This document shows, in pieces, positions 11,233 to 20,589 of a stretch of 64,000 nt of DNA. How positions within the stretch are numbered: the first letter of the stretch is position 1; every line of letters starts with the position of its first letter. A model generated the notes under the pieces. That model did not search any database and had not been told where the DNA came from. It saw nothing but the letters and a program-made list of their open reading frames with translations. The DNA comes from Cristatella mucedo (taxonomy: Eukaryota > Bryozoa > Phylactolaemata > Cristatellidae): the NCBI GenBank assembly GCA_009760855.2, contig WPIO01000100.1:867501-931500 (forward strand), given 5' to 3'. The translations under genes and the position numbers were made by a program.

Positions 11233-13240
11233 CATGACAAGGGACAGCGAACACGGACAAAGTGAACGCTTTTAGGAAGGTGAGTCTTCTGTTACTCTTT
11301 TTTAGATGATATCAAGTTCAAAGTCATTTTGTCATTCGGTAATTATTTCCAGCTATTTGGGGCGGGGCATACGAACTGAAGGCGTGGTTTAGGCAGAATT
11401 TGAGTTTATTTAGAGTAGCGACTATTACACCGGGGTCAGAGGCTGATGGTGGTACTATAAAAACGACTTAATTAAACATTTCCTTCCAAACGACTAAAGT
11501 AATCTGAGCAAACGAATAAGGCTACCCAAAGTTGATTCGAAGAGTCTTGAAGCTGATATTATGCTCGTTTGCAAGCCAATGCAGGTCGGCGAGAAATGGT
11601 ATTACGAGACAGTAGCGACGTTCATAACCGACGAGCCTGACTGCGGAGTTTCGCACCAACCGTCCGAGTCTTATTGCGCCAGCAGTAGGACCTGCAAGTA
11701 GTGAGTAACAGAAGTCTCAAGGAGACATCACAAATGCGTTTGCGAGCTTGGCTGTCTTGTCTAAGCAAGTTCTAAGTAAGCCCAAATGCTTGCTGTGCTT
11801 CCCACATAAAGGTAGGCAGGCATAGCTGCCTGCCGGCGAGCAAGGATCGCTGTCTCGACTGTCTGCTCTGACGGCACGCTTGTTTACAGCTTCCGTTCGA
11901 GCAGCACGCGGATTTGCATTGACGCAGTGGATTAGCTAAAGTCCTAAAGGCAGCAGGGCGGAATTACAAGGAAAATCGCTGAGAGATGTGGGTGCTGCAG
12001 TAATCCGCAGCACGCCGCCGCTGCCCTGCGTCAGGCAAATCAGCTGAGGCATCACCGAAGAAGCAGCGCGCCTTTACCTTGACGCCAGCGACCACGCTCA
12101 TTCAGCGACCGCGCCGACCCATTCGACGAGGGCCCCTACTCTTGTCGGCATCCTGACGCGTCCAGTGCGTAATGAATCGGCTCTTGGCCGTCGCGATTTC
12201 GCATTTCGCACATTGGCCAATGGCGGAGCTACGAGGAGCTACTCCCTGGCGCATGCGGCCTCAGCTTCCTCGCTTGTGCAGAGCCTGCGGCCGCACAAGC
12301 CTCTCAGGCGAGAGAAGAGAGACTCGAGGCTCAGAGCATCTGCTCGACGGGTGTGCAGCTCGACGTTGCTGTCTGAGATCGATAAGCTGCACGGGGAGGG
12401 GGGCCTAGAAGCCTTGAAGCCATGCAAAAAACGCCACTTCGCCACTTCGGCCGTAGCGAACGGCCCGCCCATTTTTCGCCGCCTCCAGTCACAAAGAGCT
12501 GCTGCCATTGTTTCGCGCCCGTTTCAGAGTTTCTCTCGAATGAGATGATCTCGAATGAGTTAAGACTGAGTTCTGAGCGTTTTGCCGTTCGACCGAATTC
12601 TCGAAGAAATCACATGCCTATGGACGTCTAGAGGCTCAGGCCGTTTAAGATGCTCGCCAGTGCACGGTTCCCAAGCGCTCGTCGCTCGCTCTACCCGTCG
12701 GCCTGCGCTTCCAAAACTCAGTTGCGGAAGGCGGATGGCGGGTGGCGGATGGCGCACTTCGCGTATTTGCCGAAGGCCCAGTCGGGTTTGCCCGCCAGCA
12801 GGCTAAGCACTCGCATTCGTGTAAGATGGCGGCCCATCAGATGAGCTCTGATTGGCTGACTGTTGGAGAGGCCGCTGAGCGGCCAGCTCGAAGACATGCG
12901 ACACCGAGCAAGCGACGGAGTATTGAAGCAGAAGCAGTAGGATCTTAGTGAGAGTACGAAAGTGCGCGTCGCAACGGCACTTATTCTGAGCATCGTATGC
13001 TCAGTAAGCATCCTAAGCTCAGGCTTCGACTTTATCCTCGCCGGCTGTCAGCGATACGTATAGTCGATCGAATGCTTCCTGGTCAAGGCTATTACTGCTA
13101 GGGTTCGTGAATTGCTAATAGCCCGCGAAAAAAAAGATCCTACTCGAAGCAAGCCTACGAGGAACGGGGCACGGGCCGAGTATCTCCAGCAGTGCCTATA
13201 GCCGTCCTGCCTCCAACTCATTCGAGCGAAGCTATGAATA
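11233..13240. other. No recognisable gene; GC-rich from about 11,900
   Basis: From 11,900 to 13,000 the sequence becomes GC- and CpG-rich, with overlapping open frames on both strands (127, 97 and 89 codons). Mutual overlap, Arg/Ala richness and absence of motifs argue against coding. It could be a CpG-rich regulatory region, but I see no supporting exon. Confidence 0.4.
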
Positions 13241-13244
13241 CATT

Positions 13245-14085
13245 TCTCCAACTTAGTAGTCATGAGACTCAGCAGCACACCTGCTGCGGCCAATCTTAAA
13301 GCTTCTCTTTTGAGTGCTTGCTCAATTTTCAATAAGCCCCTTAAAATAAACGACTTGATCCTCGACGATGCCATTGACCTGCTTGCTTTGACCGAGACCT
13401 GGCTGAAATAGAATAAATACCAGACCAATAAGCAATGCCACCCCTGTAGCTGCCTGGTTCTTTTATACCCCGAAATCAATAAAAAAAGGTGAAGGAGTCG
13501 CCATTGTTGCACGCTCTCCCGTTAATTTCAAACCGCTTGCAGCTCCATCAAAAAGCCTTTCGAACCTATTCATTTGAGTTCTATCAACAGCCACTTTCAA
13601 ATGGTGTCTATTGTTTGTCACCCCAAGGTACACAGTTCTCCTTTATGGCAGATTTTTCTGATCTCATTTCGATTCCAGATGTAAAACATTATTGGTGATT
13701 TAACATTCATTGCGAAGACCCAACTGAAACCTTAACGGCAGAATGACGTGCACTGATTCAGCTTCTCTTGTGGCTCAAGCGCACGCCAACACTCATAACA
13801 AAGGTTACGCAGTCGATCAAATATTCTCCCCTCCCGATTTTTACGCTATCGATTCATGTCATCGCCAAATTCTGAACACCAGACCACATCCGTATCTCAT
13901 TCAATTCACAGTTGGCACCATCCTCCACATCCATGATCATCTGTCAGTCGCGAAACCTTAATGCAATGCGATTGACATGTCCGAACAAAAATATATTCCT
14001 CCTCCCTGCTGCCCAAGCCTCCTTCTCGCCTGTCCTCACTGGTCGAATTCTAGAAAACGATACTAGCCAAATGGTTTGGCGCAGG
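13245..14085 (+). mobile_element. LINE-A endonuclease-region fragment
   Basis: One frame reads STPAAANLKASLLSACSIFN, then IDLLALTETWLK at about 13,370-13,408, the hallmark LTETWL motif of apurinic-type LINE endonucleases. Farther on, ANTHNKGYAVDQIFSPPDF (about 13,790-13,845) corresponds to the endonuclease C-terminal 'H..G.TLD.I.SP' region, also seen in the copies at 21.15 and 48.8 kb. Several stops and frameshifts show it is dead. Confidence 0.75.
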
Positions 14086-14119
14086 GATTAAGGTGATCGC
14101 CTTAGACGACTGGGGTTGA

Positions 14120-14526
14120 CGATGGATACTAATGGCACACTTGATCAAGCGCCCTCAGAGAGCTCAATCTCTCTCTAGGCGCTTTACATTTGCTGCAAAG
14201 GAAACGCGATCGAGTGGATAGTGGTAGCATGCTTGATAAACAACAAGAATAACATGGTTAGGGGCGACATGCACAGTGTCAGCATGCTAGCGTGGTTAGT
14301 GGCAGCATGCAAACGTATCTGCACGCAGAAGCACATAAAGGTTGAACCGCAGGGACACACTAAAGGTTTTCATAAATATGTGGATGTTTAGGTTCTTTTT
14401 AATTGTGATCAAGTCAGGAGATGTCGTGACGCAAGTCGACAGAGAGTTCCAGGCTTTGGGAGAATACGAACTTATTGCGCGGTCTCCAAAGGATTTGAGG
14501 TGGTTGCAGGCTCCATCCCTACGTTA
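14120..14526 (-). mobile_element. LINE-A C-terminal and 3' UTR fragment
   Basis: The plus strand shows the reversed terminal stem-loop (CTTGATCAAGCGCCCTCAGA ... CTCTAGGCGCTTTACATTTG at 14,143-14,193). The reversed 3' UTR and coding end follow, up to TCTCCAAAGGATTTGAGGTG (about 14,483-14,502). It is inserted next to plus-strand LINE-A sequence, so this locus is a mosaic. Confidence 0.85.
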
Positions 14527-14590
14527 TATGGGAAGCACCTAGATAGATATTAAGCTCTGTTATGGCGCTATGCAAATGAATTATGATTTT
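14527..14590 (+). repeat. SINE-2/LINE-A-type 3' tail
   Basis: GAAGCACCTAGATAGATATT ... GGCGCTATGCAAATGAATTA matches the tail of SINE-2 at 29,140-29,195. There is no tRNA head, so it may be a truncated SINE-2 or a LINE-A tail variant. Confidence 0.6.
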
Positions 14591-15210
14591 TTGACATTCT
14601 TGAAGAGTTTGCACCTCTGACTAAGCCAACTGTACGTCTTTGCCCGAAAGACCACAAAGTGCTTTACCACAAACAATAAACCAGCTTGGTCTAATAAGCT
14701 CAAGCTTGAGCAAGCATTCAAAAGATCAGTACTGACTGTCCATTGACTGCCATGCGGGGGATACTGCAGATCGCACCAATCTATCCTGGCAAAGGCATAG
14801 TCTAGATTCAATACAAATATTCTTAAATCACAGATACTCATCGAGCGCATGCGAGGACTGGTGCAGATTATGCTCATCCATCCTAGCAAAGGCAACTTGT
14901 AATTTCTGGCTTCTATTAAAACCTTTGTCTAATCGCAGATGCACAATCAAAAGATGCGCATGTCTACTATCAACCGTCTCCTTAATCACTATCAGGTTAG
15001 CACCTTACCTGATAGGGATCCTGGTGGTGATCTATCGTATCGCCTCTCTAGCTTCTTTGTCAGCTATTTTTATAATTATAATATACTGTTTTATTTATTT
15101 GTATTTATTATTATTGTTATGTTATTCTATTTATTATTATCCTTTTTATTATTTTATTAGTATCAGCTTCTTTGTTAGATAAGATCGAAGATCCATTACG
15201 TAAGGTAACA
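14591..15210 (+). mobile_element. LINE-A linker region (between endonuclease and RT), decayed
   Basis: ILEEFAPLTKPTVRLCPKDH at about 14,598-14,660 matches LDKFSPLTKRTVRPRSDDLW at 21,380. ACCAGCTTGGTCTAATAAGC matches 21,448-21,467. The match fades into AT-rich DNA after about 15,050. Confidence 0.65.
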
Positions 15211-15224
15211 TCATCCTCACTGCC

Positions 15225-15640
15225 TTTATGAACTTCTCTCCCTCAGTACCATATGCACAAGACTTCAAGGCTTCAAGGTTCAGTCACTCACTTTTAGTTC
15301 CCTCTATCTCTAGCTTCAGCCTACCTAGCAGAACTCTTTTTAAACTCTTGCTTGGTCATCGTACTACCCGCTTTTCTGACTCAAATCGTCTAGCTATGCG
15401 TCGAACCAACCTCAGATCCTTTAGATATCGCGCCTTTAGTTTGTATGCTCCCAAAGCCTGGAATATTTGACCACATTTAAAAAGATGCAAACACGCACCT
15501 ATTTCTGTCAGCATTTGTTTGGTACCTGCGATATGTCCCGTGTATGCTTATAGGTGCCGACTGTGCGTGTCACTACTGACCATATTGTGCATGCTGAAAC
15601 CGTGCGCGTTACCACTAAAGACACATTAAGTATAACTCGC
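15225..15640 (+). mobile_element. LINE-A C-terminal and 3' UTR fragment
   Basis: GHRTTRFSDSNRLAMRRTNL and YRAFSLYAPKAWNI (15,350-15,470) match the LINE-A C-terminus, followed by the degenerate 3' UTR (GTGCATGCTGAAACCGTGCG). Together with 14,591-15,210 it may be one internally deleted copy. Confidence 0.75.
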
Positions 15641-15790
15641 TGTATAGCGCCCTAAGAAAAAATTATCGCATTCAGGTGCTTCACGTATGATACCGGGCTA
15701 TAGCCCATGACCGCGGTCGTTAAATTCATTAACCTTGACCTTGGTCGAGGCACCTTAACTACTGGGCCAAACCCAAACGGCAAGTAATAC
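15640..15790 (-). mobile_element. SINE-2 copy (tRNA-derived)
   Basis: Read on the minus strand: a tRNA-like head (TTGGCCCAGTAGTTAAGGTGC), a degenerate B box, then the LINE-A-like tail (GCACCTGAATGCGATAATTT...GGGCGCTATACAGCGA). It is one of four recognisable SINE-2 copies, with 29.06, 43.54 and 62.61 kb; 59.39 kb is a more diverged member. Confidence 0.75.
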
Positions 15791-16120
15791 TTGCTTAGCA
15801 ATATATTTAGATTCTCTAGAAAGAAAGTCTTCTGAGGAGGCTGCACAATTGCATCGCTATTATCATTGCTACCACTATTGGAAACGTGCTCGAGCTTCAG
15901 TGCACAGGTCAAAGGTCATGGCTCCGAGTCCGGCGGAATCTCATTGCCCTCGGCAAGCTGGGCAGGGGGGGGGGGATAGTGGCTTCGGCTGGCTCTTTTG
16001 CAACCGTATAAAGCAAGTGGTGCAGTTGGATTTGATAGCATTTACTCGTTTAGCTGTTTACCCGTCTTCCGTTGTCTTCCTTTCCGCGGCACTTGCGAAA
16101 TTGCGAGGCTCCGAATTGAG

Positions 16121-16240
16121 CATCCGGTCGCATCCGGTCACAGAATGACCCTGCTCGCCCTGACCCAGTCATCCGGTCGCAGACTGACCCTGCTCGCCCT
16201 GACCCTGCCATCCGGTCGGAGACTGACCCTGCCCGCCAGC
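16121..16240 (+). repeat. 39-bp tandem repeat, about 2.8 copies
   Basis: Units start at 16,131, 16,170 and 16,209, each CATCCGGTC(A/G)CAGA followed by TGACCCTGCTCGCCCTGACC. An extra CATCCGGTCG precedes the first. The 39-bp period preserves frame (a 13-residue SGRRLTLLALTLP repeat), but the host frame looks fortuitous. Confidence 0.85.
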
Positions 16241-17454
16241 TCTAGTCGGGCGCTCGTCCCATCATTGCAAGTGATTGCTCGCTGAGTGAAAGTCTGGGTG
16301 CGGCTCACCTTATTTTTCATGCGCTGACAAGCCGTTGACTCACCACGGTAGCAAGTCAGCTGCCAGGAAATGTTCGACGCTCTCGCGATAGAAGCCTCCG
16401 CCTACACAACGGATTGTGAAACGCACCGGTCAGAACGCGACGCTCACGTAGCCTCCGGCTGTACGCGCTTTGCGTCAGCTGCGCTTGGTTGTGCACCGAA
16501 AGATGGCCCGCGATCAAGAGCGCAAGGAAGTGCGTGCGTACACTCTTAGTGCAGTCATCGCGAAATACCTCCGGGTATTTATCCCGCTAGGCGAGGGAGG
16601 GAGACGCTCGGTCGAGCGCGGGCCGCCTGGAGATGAGCCGTCCCTTACGCGTCAGTCGCCAGCTGCTAATGGCATTCGCTGAGCCTTGCATAATCTTCTC
16701 AAGAGATATCAGCTCCGGAGCAGCCGCCGTTGGTTCGCTCTAGACTCTAGATCCAGTGGACCCGCCTCTCGGCAGCCAAGCGGCGACGGCCCTCCCCCCC
16801 AGTGGGCTGGCTGCTGCAGCGGCGGCGGCGGCAGCAGCGCAATACACAGTAAAAGGCCGGGAGAGTAGTCGAACGTTTGGGCCTGCGAGCTTTCCAGTGA
16901 GGCTACTCGCAACGGCGCACCACGGCCGTGAGCTCGTGGCTCATGGCACAAGTCGTAGCTGCTCAACACAAGAGTGTGAGCTTGCCATGTCTTTGGGATG
17001 TCTGCTATCGTGCAGCAGCAGCGGCGGCTGCTGTTGCACGTTGGCAGGAGAACTTTTATATCAGTTGCTGTCTACGGGCTTTACATAACCGTATAAGAAA
17101 TAATGCGCCAGCTAGGCCCCCAAAGGTAACACGAATGCGTACAGTCCCTTTTCAAGCTTCAGCTGATGCGAAACGAGACAGCTGATTACTCATAACGATA
17201 TTGGCGGTGTCTGCTCTCATAAGCACCTGCAGGTCCAATCCCGTGAACTGAGCTACGCTGTGAGGCATTGCTACACTTTTGCTAGGTTTTAAATGTCATT
17301 AAGTCAGCAGACGTCGTGATTTCAGTCCGTGGCTAGTTCCAGGCTTTCGAAACCATGGAAACTGAGGGAGCGAAGATCTGCGAAGGATTTGTGGTCAGCT
17401 GAAGGCACTCCGAACGACCAGCCGAATTGGTGGTTGGTGCGAAGGACAGAGTAG

Positions 17455-17484
17455 CACGTGGAGCAGCACGTGGCGCAGCACGTG
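17455..17484. repeat. Three CACGTG E-boxes at 12-bp spacing
   Basis: CACGTG occurs at 17,455, 17,467 and 17,479 in a tandem GCAGCACGTGG-type unit. It may be a transcription-factor site cluster or a chance microrepeat. Confidence 0.7.
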
Positions 17485-18289
17485 GTGCTGCAGGGAGCTA
17501 ATGAATGGGGGTCTAGACATTCCTTTCTAGTAGCAGTCTCTGCGAGTTTAGCCGTACGTGCGTAGTAAGTTGCCTGGCCCGAAAGAACACTCTGTCTGCT
17601 ATTTAGCCGCTGCTGACTTGGCAAGTCCGCATCGTCGGCGAAGAATCTTACCAGAGTCAGACTCCTCTACGTCTCTGGCTAGATTAGGTGGCCACGCTCG
17701 GAAGAGTGGACGCTGGATACGCACCCCTTGATGAGCGACCTCGTCTCAAGGACGTCCAACTGTTTAATGTCTGTCCTCTTGCCCCTCCTGCAGGATTAGG
17801 AAACGCTGTTTTGCCACCGGTTAGGCCATCGTTGGAGAAGTTTTCAGAAGAACTCTGTATAAATAGCAATTAATTTCACGACAGAAAAATATTCTATGGC
17901 GACGAGCTCGCTTTCCATCCTACGAATGCAGTGAAGGAATTTTCTCCTTTTGACACAGCCAAATATTGCCTTCTGAAGCCTCTTCGGGCTGCGATGATCT
18001 GTAGGATATTTGATATGCTTCTCAGTTGTGAACACTATAATCTTTGTCCTGCCGGCGATCAGTCTTGCCGGGTGCTCAGAGAACGTGCTAAGAACAATCC
18101 CAAAAGTCGATAGGCAAACTAGTAAAGAAAACGGAATACTTCTTCACTTATTCATTGATGAGAGCGCGTTTTGCCTGCACCAAATCATGGCGAAGTCCTT
18201 TTACGAGGCGGCTCGCCAAGTTTCCATGTTACCTCATGTTATGCCACTTGAGGAGCTCACCTTAGCTTCGTATCTATGAAGTGGCGAAC

Positions 18290-18395
18290 AGTCTTAACGC
18301 TAGTGTGAAGTGACTTGATATTGGAGACAGCAGACGTGTTGCTCGTTCGCGCTACCCAGCCCGACGGACGGCAGGTAGTGTGGAGGGCTGTCACA
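18290..18395 (+). mobile_element. Left LTR, 3' (R-U5) remnant
   Basis: CTACCCAGCCCGACGGACGG ... GGAGGGCTGTCACA matches the last ~85 bp of the right LTR (ATACCCAGCCCGACGACAGG ... GACAGCTGTCACA). The 5' part of this LTR is not recognisable. It ends in CA immediately before the primer-binding site. Confidence 0.75.
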
Positions 18396-18416
18396 TTTGG
18401 TGGCAGCGGTGGGATC
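18396..18416 (+). other. LTR-retrotransposon primer-binding site (tRNA-Leu type)
   Basis: TGGTGGCAGCGGTGGGAT starts two bases after the LTR end. It is complementary over 18 nt to the ATCCCACCGCTGCCACCA 3' end of a leucine tRNA, including the CCA. The tRNA end is from general knowledge, not from this window. Confidence 0.7.
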
Positions 18417-19332
18417 TAGGACGGTCTCTTCGCCGGGATCTGCGTAAAGTGAGTACAAGCTTGCGTGCCAAAGCTCCTGCTATAGTTTGGGGCACCAGGC
18501 AATGGCCTGCACAGTTACTTTGAAGAAGGATTGAAAAAAGTCCTTTCGAGACAATTCTTCTATAGCGCTTCAAGCGAGAGTAGCAATGGAGGGAGCTGAG
18601 GAGCGAACAGGACGCAAGGACCGGAAGCAGTAACCGGAGGCAGATGAGCGACACCATCGCAAGGAGCTTGAGCAGCTACAGGAGAAAGAGGAGTAACAGC
18701 GAGAAGAGGTGCGGGAGCGGAGACAAAATGAAAAACGCAAAAGCCGGGAGCAGCGAGGGGTGGAAGAGGAGCGATAGCAACGAGAAGACCGGCATCGGAG
18801 ACGAGAAGAGTGGGAGCATTTGCTTCTGAGATGCCTGGAGCTGGCATTGCCAGGATCGAGCGAGGCTTGAAGAGCAGCGCGCCAGGCTTGAAGAGTAGGA
18901 AGCGGCCCGGCTATCTCGATCAGGAGCGAAGCCAACACCAGTAGAGGATGCGTTGGCCCCCCTAGCTGCCGCCAGGGGGCCAATTTGAGGATGGCCTCTT
19001 TCAAAGCGGGCGCAAACGGAGGAGACTGGCCAGCCGGGAAAGCCGTGATTGGAAAAGAACGCAACAGACGGAGCCGGGCACGCAGTAAGGAGAGAAGGCA
19101 GAGCCTGCGGCCGGGCTTAGCCAGGAGTAATCAATCAAGCTTCAGGCGTCTAATACGACACTAAGTCTAATTTACCGAAGATGGACCGTCCGGATGGCCG
19201 GCTCACAGCTCGCAAACCAGTGGATTCTGTCGAATGCCAGCTGGAGCCGAGTGACGAGGTTGGCTCACTCTGTTCCGCATGGTCAGAGAATAGCCACGAA
19301 CCAGTGTGGCCATGGTGCATTGCAGCTTCATG

Positions 19333-19530
19333 GTGAGCCGTCATGGCTCACTAGGTAAGGCAGTTGCTTTTCACAACCTCGGCCCCGAGGTCGTGGGTTC
19401 GAATCCTGTAGTGAGCCATCCTTTATTGTCACTGCAAGCGGTGGTGATAGCCGCCAAGGCTCTTCTGGCGCTAGACAAAAAGAGGCTGTTAAATCAGCTA
19501 GTACTTTTTCATAATATCGGCTGAGCACTA
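19333..19530 (+). mobile_element. SINE-1 copy, best-preserved tRNA-like head
   Basis: A-box-like TGGCTCACTAGGTAAGGC (19,344-19,361), B box GGTTCGAATCC (19,396-19,406), body CTGCAAGCGGTGGTGATAGC, end GAGGCTGTTAAATCAGCTA. It is inserted within the LTR element internal region. It is not a functional tRNA, because the acceptor does not pair in the canonical register. Confidence 0.88.
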
Positions 19531-19595
19531 GATGCAGGCTCCGACTTAAGGCAACAGATCGCTGGTCTGTTGCCCAACGAAAAAAGAGTGGGATA

Positions 19596-20031
19596 TGAGG
19601 GGATTCACGGCTCAGTAGCCCGGAAGCACTGATCTGAGGCCCTTCAAGGGCCTAAACAGCTTAAGCAGCCACAGGCTCTCAAGCCGTGGCGGGGATGACA
19701 ATGGGTCTCGGCTGTCCGGTCCAAGTCCGTGCATTGGCGGCATCTGCTGCGAAATCCGTCTACTGGAAACTGCCGCCAGCTGTCGGGCAGGTTCGGAGCG
19801 GACAACGGCTCGAGAGTGCAAAAGCAATGCATGCCTGGAATATAAGGGAAGAAGCCGAAGGAGTGCAGAGAAGGAGGGAGAGGGCAAGATCCCTCGACAC
19901 CGGCAACCGGCAGCGAGTGCATAGCTTGGCCCGCGTGGTTTCTTAATAAAGTGCTTGATGTCGGTGCCAGCAGACTTGTTGATCGGTAGCGATACCCAGC
20001 CCGACGACAGGTCGTGCGGACAGCTGTCACA
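19596..20031 (+). mobile_element. Right LTR (about 436 bp)
   Basis: It starts TGAGGGGATT after a purine tract and ends GCTGTCACA, giving TG...CA termini. AATAAA at 19,945-19,950 is a plausible LTR poly(A) signal. The final 85 bp match the left LTR remnant at 18,310-18,395. Confidence 0.7.
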
Positions 20032-20585
20032 ATGTTATAGATTGCAGACCTAACTTTGAAAATTCTCAGACAAAGAACCTGCTCTCCAGCTCTTGGCTCT
20101 GCCTCATCTTAACCAGCTGCCTTGAGAAGCCAAGTCCCTGCTACTCACTTCCTCGACTTCCCCTCCCGGCAGAAAGCGAAGGTAGCGTTTCTTGCAGAAT
20201 TCTCTTCCGGGGAAGTTCTTGCGAACATCGCATACGGTAACCGATGTATCTAAAACCTGTTTAAAGCTTTTATGTTTGTTGTTTGACCGTAGCTCTTAAG
20301 AAGTTAAGTGCCTATGGACATCTAAACGCTTACAGCTTGGGGCTTGGTCACCTTTCCCTACGCCGACGGCAAATTTAGATTCGCCGGTTGCAAGTAACCT
20401 GCTTACTAGTTATGATCATATTTACATATTATCCTTTCCTTACCGTCGTGCCAATGCATTCCTAGATTGCTGTTGCTAAGGTCCAAGAATTATGCATTCG
20501 CAAAAGACAGGCACCCCCGAAGCCGACACGGTGACCTCGACCGGAGGACCCGGTCGGTTGGTATTTGTAGCATTGTCTCAAACCG
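20032..20585. other. No recognisable gene
   Basis: No open frame above 84 codons and no motif recognised. The following LINE-A begins near 20,590. Confidence 0.45.
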
Positions 20586-20589
20586 CTCA

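Larger units (their letters stand above)
15791..18285. other. No recognisable gene
   Basis: GC-biased sequence with overlapping open frames up to 110 codons, several with GCG/GCA repeats giving poly-Ala or poly-Gly. No domain is recognised. Two small repeat structures inside (16,131 and 17,455) are listed separately. Confidence 0.45.
18396..19595 (+). mobile_element. LTR retrotransposon internal remnant (gag-like start)
   Basis: After the primer-binding site and a ~180-nt leader comes an ATG at 18,585 opening a charged, coiled-coil-like frame (ELEQLQEKEE, QREEVRERRQNEKRKSREQR, REDRHRR) typical of gag N-termini. The frame is interrupted by TAA/TAG at positions where glutamine or similar residues would fit. 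Only about 1.2 kb of internal sequence remains between the LTRs, without recognisable protease, RT or integrase, so the element is internally deleted. A purine-rich stretch (AACGAAAAAAGAGTGGGA) lies just before the right LTR, as expected for a polypurine tract. SINE-1 is inserted at about 19,333-19,530. I infer Ty3/gypsy or a related clade from the layout only. Confidence 0.65.

Noticed and set aside
18585-18900. Alternative genetic code (TAA/TAG read as Gln)
   Set aside because: The kinase gene uses a standard code and stop, and no host gene has internal TAA/TAG. Decay of a retroelement is sufficient.
19333-19418. Possible tRNA gene
   Set aside because: A/B boxes are present, but the stems do not pair in the canonical register and the sequence belongs to the repeated SINE-1 family with a long tail.
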